Assembly (NCBI GenBank): GCA_947427285.1
Contig: CANEHE010000018.1
Location: 1 to 45,981 of the forward strand
DNA from: an uncultured Porphyromonadaceae bacterium
GTDB lineage: Bacteria > Bacteroidota > Bacteroidia > Bacteroidales > Muribaculaceae
Length of the DNA: 45,981 bases
Reading direction: 5' to 3'
The position numbers were made by a program, and so were the translations under genes. This document shows, piece by piece, positions 16,730-26,100 of the stretch. The stretch's first letter is position 1, and every line of letters begins with the position of its first letter. The notes below the pieces were generated by a model, which saw only the letters and a list, made by a program, of their open reading frames with translations, searched no databases and was not told the DNA's origin.

Positions 16730-17374
16730 ATGAAAGTTTCCCCTTCGCTTCTCTCAGCCGACTTCGGCAACATACTTCCCGACATCGAGATGATCAATCG
16801 CTCCGAATCCGATTATCTCCATCTGGACGTGATGGATGGTGTGTTCGTACCCAACATCTCTTTCGGTTTCCCGGTCATGAAAGCTGTCGCCAGACGCTGC
16901 ACAAAGCCTCTCGACGTACACCTGATGATAGTGGAACCGGACAAATGGATCAGTCAGGTCCGCGATTTAGGTGCGGAAATCATGAATGTCCATCAGGAAG
17001 CATGCACACATCTTCACAGTGTGGTGCAACGAATACATCAGGCCGGAATGAAGGCCGGAGTCACCATCAATCCCGCCACACCTGTCAATACTCTTGTCGA
17101 CATAATTGAAGATGTCGACCTCGTGCTTGTGATGTCGGTCAATCCCGGTTTCGGAGGCCAGCCTTTCATAACCCACTCCCTTAAGAAAGTGGCTGAACTC
17201 GCAGAGCTAAAACGTATAACCGGTTCAAAGGCAATCATCGAAGTAGATGGAGGTGTAAACAAAGCCACCGGCCGTCAGCTGGCCGAGGCCGGTGCCGAGA
17301 TGTTGGTAGCCGGAAGTTATGTGTTTGGGGCCTCAGATCCTGAAGAAGCCATTCGTTCGCTCAAAAGATTGTGA
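16730..17374 (+). CDS. rpe: Ribulose-phosphate 3-epimerase
   Basis: Converts ribulose 5-phosphate to xylulose 5-phosphate in the pentose phosphate pathway. 214 aa, the typical length. A TIM barrel: SPSLLSADF (residues 4-12), the metal/proton-transfer motif HLDVMDGVFVPN, PLDVHLMI, the mobile loop MSVNPGFGGQPFI, and the phosphate-binding EVDGGVN and AGSYVF. It lies 14 bp after the dedA gene, and the next gene overlaps its stop by GTGA, so the three are probably co-transcribed. Confidence 0.96.
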   Translation: MKVSPSLLSADFGNILPDIEMINRSESDYLHLDVMDGVFVPNISFGFPVMKAVARRCTKPLDVHLMIVEPDKWISQVRDLGAEIMNVHQEACTHLHSVVQRIHQAGMKAGVTINPATPVNTLVDIIEDVDLVLVMSVNPGFGGQPFITHSLKKVAELAELKRITGSKAIIEVDGGVNKATGRQLAEAGAEMLVAGSYVFGASDPEEAIRSLKRL

Positions 17375-17964
17375 AAACAGCAAAGAATCCTTCCAAAGGA
17401 AGAATGACACTATGGATCATTCTTCTGATATTGGCCGTCGCTATGGGCGGCACAGGCATGGCCGTCGCCGGCATGACTCTGGCTTCTCCCTGGATCGGAG
17501 TCGGTATCGGACTGTTGCTGGCCACCATGACATTTCCTGCATTTCTTCCTGTATGGCGTAAAATAACCGCCAACGGCAAGATATGGGTATGTGCCATCTG
17601 TCAGGCGGTGATGATAGGATCGCTCGGTTTCATGCTGACATTCGGTCTCAACTATTGGCTTGCCGATGATTCATCGCTTCAGACAGTGGATGCTCACGTA
17701 ATTTCCAAATTCCAGCAAGAGCATCGGAAGACAAGGCGTGCCGGACGACGATATGTGCCCACCGGAGAAGTCTGGCATAGTTATCACGTCACTCTTGAAC
17801 TTCCGGATGGCCGCAGAAAAAACCGGGAAGTAAAAGTCTCGGAATATATCAGTCTCCGAACAGGATCAAAAATGCGGATAGGCGTGGGAAAAGGACTGTT
17901 CGGAATGGATATTGTAAAGCCTGTCAATAAATCTCAAAATAAATCATACCGGGATTCTCATTAA
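17371..17964 (+). CDS. Hypothetical membrane protein, DUF3592-like
   Basis: A 197-aa protein of unknown function. It starts at a GTG that overlaps the rpe stop (GTGA), which indicates coupling. Three membrane helices are visible (about 12-36, 38-58 and 66-94), then a soluble C-terminal domain with VDAHVISKFQQEHR, YVPTGEVWHSYHVTLELPDGR and LRTGSKMRIGVGKGLFGMDIV, a beta-rich module reminiscent of DUF3592-type proteins. It may be a small envelope protein; I cannot assign a role. The pyrF -7 box overlaps its 3' end. Confidence 0.7.
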   Translation: MKTAKNPSKGRMTLWIILLILAVAMGGTGMAVAGMTLASPWIGVGIGLLLATMTFPAFLPVWRKITANGKIWVCAICQAVMIGSLGFMLTFGLNYWLADDSSLQTVDAHVISKFQQEHRKTRRAGRRYVPTGEVWHSYHVTLELPDGRRKNREVKVSEYISLRTGSKMRIGVGKGLFGMDIVKPVNKSQNKSYRDSH

Positions 17965-17969
17965 TTTTG
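17962..17969 (+). promoter_or_regulatory. -7 box before pyrF
   Basis: TAATTTTG fits TAnnTTTG; the predicted start near 17976 gives a 40-nt leader to the pyrF ATG. No TTTG is present at the expected -33 position, so it is weaker than others here. Confidence 0.45.
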
Positions 17970-18015
17970 CAAATAAAATCCCGAACATCATCCATCTCTC
18001 CCCTCCCAATCGAAT

Positions 18016-18843
18016 ATGACAAGACAAGAACTGATTTCCCAGATCCGGCAGAAAGAATCGTTTCTCTGCGTGGGACTCGACCCCGACATCAAGAAAATAC
18101 CCGCACATCTTCTCCGGGAGCCATCACCCCTCTATAGTTTCTGTAAAGCCATAGTAGACGCGACAGCTCCATACGCCGTGGCCTACAAACCCAATCTGGC
18201 TTTCTTTGAGGCAGAAGGGACCGAGGGTCTCGAAGCTTTCGGACTCACAGTGGAATACATCCGTCTAAACTATCCCGATATCCTTATAATCGCCGATGCG
18301 AAACGAGGCGACATAGGCAACACGTCGGCTCTCTACGCCCGTTCGTTCTTCAATCATTTCGGTGTCGATGCCGTGACAGTCGCCCCTTATATGGGAATCG
18401 ACAGTGTGAATCCGTTCCTCGGACATGAAGGGAAATGGGTCGTACTCCTTGCCCTCACATCCAATCCCGGCTCCGCCGATTTCCAGATGCTACGTCTTGC
18501 CGATGGTAAACGCCTGTTTGAACAGGTACTTGAAACATCAAAATCATGGGCCGGACCCGACGAGATGATGTATGTAGTGGGAGCCACACGTGGTGAACTT
18601 ATAGGTGATGTACGGAAAATTGTGCCTAAAAACTTTCTGCTGGTTCCGGGAGTAGGCGCACAGGGAGGCAGTCTTGAGGATGTCTGCCGCTACGGCATGA
18701 CAAAAGACTGCGGACTTCTTGTAAACTCGTCGAGAGGCATAATATATGCCTCTTCAGACACCGACTTCGCGGAATCTGCCGCAACCGAAGCACGCAAACT
18801 GCGGGACGCCATGTCAGCACAACTGCAATCATACAGAAAATAG
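18016..18843 (+). CDS. pyrF: Orotidine 5'-phosphate decarboxylase (type 2)
   Basis: Final step of UMP synthesis, decarboxylating OMP. 275 aa, the length of the type 2 subfamily (the E. coli type is about 245). Signatures: [26 protein letters not shown], and the catalytic [10 protein letters not shown] (Asp94, Lys96 and Asp99). Phosphate-binding elements VPGVGAQGG and NSSRGIIYA come later. ATG 18016. A long hairpin terminator follows at 18875-18915. Confidence 0.96.
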   Translation: MTRQELISQIRQKESFLCVGLDPDIKKIPAHLLREPSPLYSFCKAIVDATAPYAVAYKPNLAFFEAEGTEGLEAFGLTVEYIRLNYPDILIIADAKRGDIGNTSALYARSFFNHFGVDAVTVAPYMGIDSVNPFLGHEGKWVVLLALTSNPGSADFQMLRLADGKRLFEQVLETSKSWAGPDEMMYVVGATRGELIGDVRKIVPKNFLLVPGVGAQGGSLEDVCRYGMTKDCGLLVNSSRGIIYASSDTDFAESAATEARKLRDAMSAQLQSYRK

Positions 18844-18874
18844 ATTCACCATAACCTCTGCCATATACACCTAC

Positions 18875-18915
18875 ACAAATGTGCGGTTGATTCATCCAAT
18901 CAGCCGCACATTTGT
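18875..18915 (+). terminator. Terminator of pyrF
   Basis: ACAAATGTGCGG (18875-18886) pairs exactly with CCGCACATTTGT (18904-18915), and an inner TGATT/AATCA extends the stem. Only a short run of T follows. Confidence 0.75.
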
Positions 18916-18967
18916 TATAAAGACAAAGGCCCTTATACATGTCTAATCCATCAAAATCAAATATATT

Positions 18968-19141
18968 ATGAAAACACTTTCCATCATCTGTTATGTAATC
19001 GGCTCTATTATGCTGATTGTGTCCTGCTTCGTAAGCAGTGTCGCCGCCACATGGTGGCTTGGAGGAATAGCCGTAGTGCTTCTGATCGCAGGATGCGTAT
19101 TCCAATATAACTCGTCGAAGAATCGTAGGCGGATCGGATAG
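18968..19141 (+). CDS. 57-aa small membrane protein
   Basis: Short reading frame from ATG 18968 to TAG 19139-19141, coding MKTLSIICYVIGSIMLIVSC, then a helical hydrophobic stretch (WWLGGIAVVLLIAGCVF) and the basic tail SSKNRRRIG. Two membrane helices with positive charges at the tail end suggest an inner-membrane microprotein. It lies between two strong hairpins. No promoter box is visible, so expression may come from read-through of pyrF. Function unknown. Its probability as a real gene is raised by the clean membrane-protein topology and by the absence of anything else in the gap. Confidence 0.55.
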   Translation: MKTLSIICYVIGSIMLIVSCFVSSVAATWWLGGIAVVLLIAGCVFQYNSSKNRRRIG

Positions 19142-19174
19142 TCATCAATCTGAAACTATCACTGTAAATGCAAT

Positions 19175-19212
19175 CTCACCTTGAAAGTCAGAAAGAAGAC
19201 TTTCAAGGTGAG
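19175..19212. terminator. Bidirectional hairpin between plus-strand genes and lpxA
   Basis: CTCACCTTGAAAGTC (19175-19189) pairs perfectly with its reverse complement (19198-19212) round an 8-base A-rich loop, agaaagaa. It lies between the converging 57-aa gene and lpxA and probably terminates both transcripts. Confidence 0.85.
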
Positions 19213-19233
19213 AACGCGAGTTCGGGATAAGAT

Positions 19234-20007
19234 TCAGATAGCAGACCTGATCACACCACGATTGGAATTGACAACGAAATCAACTATTTCATCACGATAT
19301 GTAGACTGAGGAAGAGTCTGCATGATGAGTTTTACGGCATTCGACACATTGAGATCGCTCATATACAGTATCCGGTAAACCTCCGAGATAGACTGTATAT
19401 CTTCCTGTGAGAAACCATTACGGTGAAGTCCTATCGTGTTCAGTCCGACGTATGAGATCGGTTCACGGGCCGCCTTTACGAAAGGTGGAATGTCCTTGTT
19501 TACCAAAGCTCCACCCTGAAGCATAATATTCTTGCCGAGATGGCAGAACTGATGTACGAGACTTCCACCTCCGATAACAGCACAGTCATCTATCCGGACC
19601 TCTCCCGCGAGTTGGGTGGCATTGGAGATGATTACCCTGTCTCCAACACGGCAGTCATGAGCGATATGCGTATAGGCCATGATAAGACAGTTTTTTCCAA
19701 CTACTGTCTCACCTTTGGCTGCTGTACCACGGTTGACAGTAACGCATTCTCGAAGAGTTGTTCCGTCACCTATGTAAGCGAATGTCTTTTCACCGCGGAA
19801 TTTCAGATCCTGAGGCACACCGGCCACTACCGCTCCGGGAAATATGGTGACACCGCTTCCTATGCGGGCTCCCGGAAAGATTGTAACATTTCCATGTATG
19901 ACGGTATTGTCACCTATCTCTACGTCATCGTGTATCGTCGTGAAGTCTCCTACCTGCACATTGTGGCCTATGACAGCCCCGGGATGAATATTGGTAAACT
20001 TGCTCAT
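19234..20007 (-). CDS. lpxA: UDP-N-acetylglucosamine acyltransferase
   Basis: First step of lipid A synthesis: transfers a 3-hydroxyacyl group from ACP to UDP-GlcNAc. 257 aa, a left-handed hexapeptide helix (repeats such as [33 protein letters not shown]) followed by a helical C-terminal domain (GFSQEDIQSISEVYRILYMSD). The catalytic His is His117 in AYTHIAHDC (the equivalent of E. coli His125), with GGSLVHQFCHLG near residues 147-158. Last gene of the cluster lpxD, lpxC-fabZ, lpxA; the gap to lpxC-fabZ is 37 bp. Confidence 0.96.
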   Translation of the reverse strand: MSKFTNIHPGAVIGHNVQVGDFTTIHDDVEIGDNTVIHGNVTIFPGARIGSGVTIFPGAVVAGVPQDLKFRGEKTFAYIGDGTTLRECVTVNRGTAAKGETVVGKNCLIMAYTHIAHDCRVGDRVIISNATQLAGEVRIDDCAVIGGGSLVHQFCHLGKNIMLQGGALVNKDIPPFVKAAREPISYVGLNTIGLHRNGFSQEDIQSISEVYRILYMSDLNVSNAVKLIMQTLPQSTYRDEIVDFVVNSNRGVIRSAI

Positions 20008-20044
20008 TGGATTTCTCTGTTCTATATGGTGCAGAAGACTGCCG

Positions 20045-21427
20045 TTATTTATTTTTTATTATCTGGGCCATAAACTCAGCCTCGCAGGCAATTTTCTCAC
20101 CTACAAAAGCGTACCCCTTGACAACAGCACAACCGCGACGGATTTCTGTCATCAGCTGCACATGGAGAAGCAATGTGTTGCCAGGCACAACCTTCTGACG
20201 GAATTTGACATTGTCTATCTTGAGGAAATAGGTGGAATATTTCTCCGGTTCTTCCAGAAAATTAAGCACAAGCACTCCGGCAGCCTGAGCCATGGCTTCT
20301 ACTTGAAGCACACCGGGCATCACAGGTTCCTGTGGAAAATGACCTGGGAAGAACGGCTCGTTGACTGTGACGTTTTTCACAGCGACAGCATGCTTGCGGT
20401 CAAGTTCGATCACCTTGTCGATAAGCAAAAACGGGTAGCGGTGCGGGATAAGTCTGCGAATTCCGTTGATGTCGATCACCGGCTCGATATTCGGATTATA
20501 GACCGGTGACTGAACCTCCGTATGCTTCACTGCCTTGCGGAGCATGCGGGTAAACTTGTTGTTGATCGAGTGTCCCGGACGCTCAGCCACCACACGTCCT
20601 TTAAGAGGACGACCGATAAGAGCCATGTCGCCTATCACATCCATGAGTTTATGACGCGCAGGCTCGTTGTCCCACTTGAGCGGCGTGGGGTTTATATATC
20701 CAAGACGGTCAAGCTTCATGTGGGGCACTCCCATCAGATCGCATATCTTGTCGATGCTTTCCTGAGGAATCTCCTGATCATAGATGACTATCGCATTGTC
20801 AAGATCGCCTCCGCGAATCAGACCATAATCCATAAGCTGCTCTATCTCCCTGACAAAGACAAAAGTCCGCGCACTTGCCACATCGGTCTTGAAATCGGCA
20901 AGATCATCAAGCATGGCGAATTGGTTCGGTATGACAGATGAATTATATTCGACCATAACCTCGACACTGAAACTATCGTCAGGATATATCGTCACCACTG
21001 AACCTGTTTCCTCATCGCGGACACGCATCTTTTCCTTGATGATATAAAAGTCCTTGTCGGCATTCTGTTCCTCAAGACCCACACGTTCCAGTTCTCCCAC
21101 ATAAATCTGTGCGCTACCGTCGAGAATAGGCATTTCCGGACCATCCACATCAATAAGACAGTTGTCCACACCGGCAGCATAAAGGGCGGCCAAAGCATGT
21201 TCCACTGTGCTGACGGATGCATCATTCTTGCCCAACACCGTACCGCGGCGTGTATCTACCACATTTTCAGCCAAAGCATCTATCACCGGCTCTCCGGGAA
21301 GATCTACACGACGGAACTTATAACCATGATTTTCCGGAGCCGGATTGAAAACGGCTTTGATATCAAGTCCTGAATGCAATCCTTTGCCGCTTACGGTGAA
21401 GGATTCCTTAAGGGTGAGCTGATTCAT
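20045..21427 (-). CDS. lpxC-fabZ: Bifunctional LpxC deacetylase / FabZ dehydratase
   Basis: A natural fusion typical of Bacteroidota, 460 aa. The first about 310 residues are LpxC, the committed zinc deacetylase of lipid A synthesis: zinc ligands His77 (STVEHALAAL), His259 and Asp263 (RHKLMDVIGD), and catalytic His286 (RPGHSINNKF). The last about 145 residues are FabZ, the 3-hydroxyacyl-ACP dehydratase: HRYPFLLIDKV, His363 in PGHFPQEPVMPGVL and Glu377 in LQVEAMAQ. The frame is open to 21475, but the ATG at 21427 gives the canonical MNQLTLKESFTVSGKGLHSG start. It couples fatty-acid and lipid A synthesis, which share 3-hydroxyacyl-ACP. Confidence 0.96.
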   Translation of the reverse strand: MNQLTLKESFTVSGKGLHSGLDIKAVFNPAPENHGYKFRRVDLPGEPVIDALAENVVDTRRGTVLGKNDASVSTVEHALAALYAAGVDNCLIDVDGPEMPILDGSAQIYVGELERVGLEEQNADKDFYIIKEKMRVRDEETGSVVTIYPDDSFSVEVMVEYNSSVIPNQFAMLDDLADFKTDVASARTFVFVREIEQLMDYGLIRGGDLDNAIVIYDQEIPQESIDKICDLMGVPHMKLDRLGYINPTPLKWDNEPARHKLMDVIGDMALIGRPLKGRVVAERPGHSINNKFTRMLRKAVKHTEVQSPVYNPNIEPVIDINGIRRLIPHRYPFLLIDKVIELDRKHAVAVKNVTVNEPFFPGHFPQEPVMPGVLQVEAMAQAAGVLVLNFLEEPEKYSTYFLKIDNVKFRQKVVPGNTLLLHVQLMTEIRRGCAVVKGYAFVGEKIACEAEFMAQIIKNK

Positions 21428-21493
21428 ATCTATATGACGTAGTTTTGTTGACGGTGTGTCGGAAGCAGAACGCATCCGGACAACCTGTGAATA

Positions 21494-22486
21494 TTAGAGT
21501 TTGTCGAAGAGATCTTTAAGTTTGGATATATATACGCTGTTGCGGGCAAAATCACGCGCAGGCACCGCCGGATATCCCATTAGACGCTCATAGTCACCTA
21601 CATTTTTATGTATACCGCTCTGAGCTCCTATCTCATTATGACTGCCAAGACGAAGATGGCCCGCGATGCCGACCTGTCCCCCGACCATGTTCCAGTCGCC
21701 TATTCTGGTAGATCCCGCTATGCCTGTCTGGGAAGCAAAGACATTATGCATCCCTATCTCTACATTATGAGCCACCTGTATGAGATTGTCAAGTTTAGTG
21801 CCTTTCCCTATGCGGGTGCTTCCGAACGTGGCGCGATCTACAGTACAGTTAGCCCCGATCTCCACATCGTCCCCGATCTCCACATTTCCAATCTGAGGAA
21901 TCTTGTCATAACCTTCCGGAGTAGGAGCGAATCCGAAACCATCGGCTCCGATCACTGTACCTGAATGGATGACACATCGCTGGCCGATACAGCATCCCTC
22001 ATAGATCTTTACTCCGGAACGGAGCTCCGTATTGTCTCCTATCTCCACTCCGGAACCTATATAAACCTGAGGATAAATCTTCACTCCTTTGCCGAGTCTG
22101 ACCCCATTCCCTATGTATGTGAACGCCCCGATATAAGCATCTTCAGGCACCTCCACACCGTCAGCCACGAAAACCGGCTGTTCTATTCCGGTCGGCTTCG
22201 GGTTCATAGATCCGGCTAGCTTAAGAAGTTCGGCAATAGTGGCATACGGATCAGATACACGGATCAACGTCGCCGATACAGTACGGTCCGGTCGAAACGC
22301 GTTGTCGACCAACACAGCCGAAGCATGGGTAGTATAGATAAAATGTGTATATTTTGGATTGGCGAGAAAAGTAAGGGAGCCTACTGTCGCATCCTCAATC
22401 TTCGCGAATGAAGAAAGAACGACATTTCCATCGCCTTCCACGCTTCCGCCGACCATCCTGGCCAACTCGTTTGCTGTCAGTTCCAT
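21494..22486 (-). CDS. lpxD: UDP-3-O-(3-hydroxyacyl)glucosamine N-acyltransferase
   Basis: Third step of lipid A synthesis, adding a second hydroxyacyl chain to the amine released by LpxC. 330 aa: an N-terminal uridine-binding domain (1-95, with [11 protein letters not shown]) and hexapeptide repeats (about 105-300). The catalytic His is His240 in [11 protein letters not shown], with GADGFGF (180-186) marking the LpxD loop. First of the three lpx genes. I could not find a convincing promoter box in the 317 bp upstream. Confidence 0.96.
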   Translation of the reverse strand: MELTANELARMVGGSVEGDGNVVLSSFAKIEDATVGSLTFLANPKYTHFIYTTHASAVLVDNAFRPDRTVSATLIRVSDPYATIAELLKLAGSMNPKPTGIEQPVFVADGVEVPEDAYIGAFTYIGNGVRLGKGVKIYPQVYIGSGVEIGDNTELRSGVKIYEGCCIGQRCVIHSGTVIGADGFGFAPTPEGYDKIPQIGNVEIGDDVEIGANCTVDRATFGSTRIGKGTKLDNLIQVAHNVEIGMHNVFASQTGIAGSTRIGDWNMVGGQVGIAGHLRLGSHNEIGAQSGIHKNVGDYERLMGYPAVPARDFARNSVYISKLKDLFDKL

Positions 22487-22737
22487 TAACCCGTCAGATG
22501 GATATATATCTTTGGCTGCCCTTTTACCCGACAGCCGAAATGTAAATCAATATTAAACCTAATGGCAAAACCTCTGCCGCACACTATCAGGCAGCAATCC
22601 GGCGTTGTCACATAAATTTTCGGCAAATATCGTAATTTTCTTGCAAACGACAATATCATTTCACCAACAAAATACTTTTTATGCAACTTTTAGGTCTTTA
22701 AGAAATATCATCGCATGGCATAAATGTAATAAAGAGC

Positions 22738-22772
22738 AATCAAGCCTGCAGACAAATTCCGCAGGCTTGATT
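22738..22772 (-). terminator. Terminator of the RND efflux operon
   Basis: AATCAAGCCTGC (22738-22749) pairs exactly with GCAGGCTTGATT (22761-22772). It lies about 30 bases beyond the last gene of the operon. On the plus strand it is followed by TTTTAG; the minus-strand T-tract is poor. Confidence 0.65.
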
Positions 22773-22791
22773 TTAGAGGCTGTTTAAAAAT
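22773..22791. repeat. Copy of the short dispersed repeat
   Basis: TTAGAGGCTGTTTAAAAAT. This exact 19-base sequence, reversed, is also the right terminus of the element at 30586-30901, and the copy at 12656-12674 differs by one base. Confidence 0.75.
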
Positions 22792-22803
22792 GTCTGTAAT
22801 CCT

Positions 22804-23097
22804 TCAGATCATTTGTTCTATCGTCCACACAAAAGCACGAAGGCCAAGCCGCGGTTTCGACTCGTCGAGCCGACGCAGACGGCCAAGCAGATCATCCACT
22901 TTCCCGTCAGGCACCACCGTCAGCATGGCCGAGGCGAGAGAAGGCCACGCGTGCGAGCCGTAATGAGGTTCCCCCTTCTCCGAACCACGGCCCTGAACTG
23001 TGCCGAACGACGTGAATCCCCTACAGGAACAGCGGTCAAGAATATCAACGATTGCATCGTGATGAGCCTGATCATAGGCTATGAATATACTTTTCAT
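22804..23097 (-). CDS. PII-like transporter-associated protein (PG0541 family-like)
   Basis: A 97-aa soluble protein with the beta-alpha-beta look of a small PII-like (ferredoxin-fold) regulator: MKSIFIAYDQAHHDAIVDILDRC, a loop FTSFGTVQGRGSEKGEPHYGSHAWPS corresponding to the T-loop, then SAMLTVVPDGKVDDLLGRLRRLDE. It matches the short proteins found next to RND efflux genes in Bacteroidota. Its gene lies 12 bp after the RND pump gene, so it is the last cistron of the operon. It may sense a small ligand and modulate the pump; the ligand is not known. Confidence 0.78.
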   Translation of the reverse strand: MKSIFIAYDQAHHDAIVDILDRCSCRGFTSFGTVQGRGSEKGEPHYGSHAWPSLASAMLTVVPDGKVDDLLGRLRRLDESKPRLGLRAFVWTIEQMI

Positions 23098-23109
23098 ACA
23101 GGTACGGAA

Positions 23110-26100
23110 TTATTTGACAGATGCGATAGATTTCTGTAAGTTATTACGTAACTTACGACGTTGACGCTTTATACCGTTACCGGCAAACACACAGTAGAGC
23201 ACCGGCACGAAAAGCAACGTCAGAATAGTAGAGAAAGTCAGACCTCCGATCACAGCGGTACCCATCGGACGCCACATCTCGGCACCTTCTCCGGTTCCGC
23301 AAGCCATCGGCACCATACCGAGAATAGTAGTCAGGGTGGTCATTACCACCGGTCGCAGACGCGAACGACCGCCGTCGATCACTGCCTGACGCACACCCAT
23401 ACCGCGTTCACGGTTGAGAGTAATGTAGTCAATGAGCACGATACCGTTCTTTACCACAATACCGATAAGCATTATGGCACCGATCATAGACATGACGTTG
23501 AGCGTGTGGCCCGTCATCCAGAGGATAAGGAACACGCCGGAGAAAGCGAAGAGCAACGACGTCATGATGATACCCGGATAGGTGAGCGATTCAAACTGCG
23601 CGGCCATGACAATATAGACAAGAAGAATAATCAATACCCCGAGCATCAACAGATCCGAGAACGAATCCTGCTGGTCCTCATACGACCCTGCGAGGCCGAT
23701 AGATATTCCGGATGGCAGATGCATGGCGTCGATTTTCGCCTGAGCGGCAACAACTACCTGAGAAAGCGGCACTCCGTCCACGACTGCCGAAACGGTGATA
23801 AGACGTTCGCGGTCCTTACGTTCGATGGTAGGAGGCGTGAACCGCTCCACAACCTTTCCAAGTTCCTTCAGACGCACCGGCTGCCCGGTGGATGAATATA
23901 TGACGATATTCTCTATATCGGAAATCTGGGTACGGTAGTCGGGATCATACATCACCTTGATGTCATACTCCTCACCGTCTTCGCGGAACTGCGACGCGGT
24001 GGCACCGTTGATACGGTTGCGCAGATAGTAGGCCACCGTCTGCATATTCAGACCATACAAGGCGAGCTTCTCCCGGTCGAAATCAACCTGATATTCCGGC
24101 TGATAGTCAGAACGGGAGATATTCACGTCGGCTGTGCCCGGTATTCCTTTGAGTATCTGTGAAAGCTGACGTGCCACAGAGTCCGTCTCTGTGAAGTCGT
24201 AGCCATAGATTTCGAAGTCCACTGTCGACTGACCGCCCATGCCCTGTCCGCGTCCACCACCGACGTTGACCTGTGCCTTCTTGAACTCAGGGAACTGCTC
24301 TGCAATATCACGACGCATGTCATCGGCTATTTCGCGTATATTACGTTTACGGTCTCCGGGATCCCTGAGCCGGATGTTCATCGAGACTATGTGCGAACCG
24401 TTGTCGGAGAGCGAGGCGAAGGTATTGTCGGAACTTGCCGGACCTACAGTGTAGTTGCAGACAAGTATTTCATCCTTGTATTTATTGCGCCAGAGCGAAT
24501 CGAGACGAGCTGTGGCGTCCTGAGCGATCTCCACACGCGTTCCAATGGGAAGTTCAAGATTGACCCCGATACGGGAGTTGTCCTGAGTGGGGAAGAATTC
24601 CGTACCGACAAATTTCATCAGAAATATCGAGCCTACGAATATACCGAGACAGACCACGATGGTGACGGTCTTGTGTCCGACCACCAGACGCAGCAGGCGG
24701 GCATATCCGTTGTCAAACCTGTCAAGAGCACGCTCAATAGGCATATAGAATCTCTCATAGAACTTCGAATGCTTCGGGTTGCGTTTGAGCCACTGCGAAC
24801 AGAGCATCGGGGTGAGCGAGAGTGCGCAGGTTGTCGATATGATCATCATGATCGTGACCATCCATCCGAGTTGGCGGAAAAGCACGCCGGTCATGCCCGT
24901 GACAAGAGTAAGCGGGAAGAACACGGCGATAAGCGTAAGAGTGGAGGCGATTACGGAAATGGCCACCTCGTTGGTGCCGTGGACCGCCGCCTGCTTAGGA
25001 TCGGCTCCGCGTTCGATATGGGTGGTGACATTCTCCAACACCACAATGGCATCATCGACCACCATACCGATTGATATGGAAAGTGCCGAAAGCGAAACGA
25101 TATTAAGCGTGTTGCCCGTCGCGAACAGATAGATGAACGAAGCGATGAGCGAGACAGGAATCGTTATAACGATAATCATAGTCGCACGCCAGCGTCCGAG
25201 GAACACGAACACCACTATCATCACAAACAGAAGTGCGTAGAGCACTGTCTCCTCAAGCGACGCGATAGTGTTGCGGATGTTGTCGGAGGTATCGACGATC
25301 ACTCCGAGCTTCACGTCAGAGGGAAGATTCTTCTGAAGCTTCGGAAGCATCTTCATCACCTTTTCCGAAATCTGTACCGAGTTGGCACCGCTCTGCTTCT
25401 GGATGATGATCATCGCGCCCTCCTTGCCGGAGTTGTATGTCTGTTGGGTACGTTCCTCAAGCGAGTCCTCGATTTTGGCCACATCCTTCAGATAGACGAT
25501 CGAGCCATCGTGAGATCCTACCGGAATGTTGGCAAGTTCCTCCGTCTCGTCAAACTCTCCTTGAACGCGAAGCGCGTATGTATTCGAACCGATGTCGAAT
25601 GAACCGCCGGGAACATTACGGTTCTCCGCTCCGATAATATTGGAGATCTGCTCTACTGAAAGGTTGTATGCCTCAAGACGCGCAGGGTCACAGTATACAT
25701 GCACCTCCCGCTTGGGTGCACCGGAGATACTCACCGTACCCACACCGTCCACGCGGGCCAACGGATTGGCAACAGCGTCATCAAGGATTTTATAAAGACC
25801 CGGCATGCTTTCTGTTGCCTGCACGGAAAGCAGACAGATAGGAATCATATCGGTCGAAAACTTGAAGATGATCGGATTCTCGCTGTCATCCGGAAGCATC
25901 GACTTCACCATGTCGAGCTTGTCGCGCACGTCATTGGTCAGCACGTCGATGTCGTAACCGTATTCGAACTCAAGCGTGATCACCGACGTGTTCTCTCGGG
26001 AGTTGGATGTGATATGCTTGAGATGCTCCACCGAGTTGAGCGAGTTCTCAAGTGGCTTGGTCACATTCTGCTCTATGTCTTCCGCACTCGCACCTGGATA

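Larger units (their letters stand above)
22487..22803. other. Intergenic region upstream of lpxD (317 bp), no gene
   Basis: Holds no credible coding sequence. It contains the hairpin at 22738-22772 and one copy of the dispersed repeat at 22773-22791. The remainder is AT-rich and should carry the lpxD promoter, but I see no clear TAnnTTTG on the minus strand. Confidence 0.6.
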
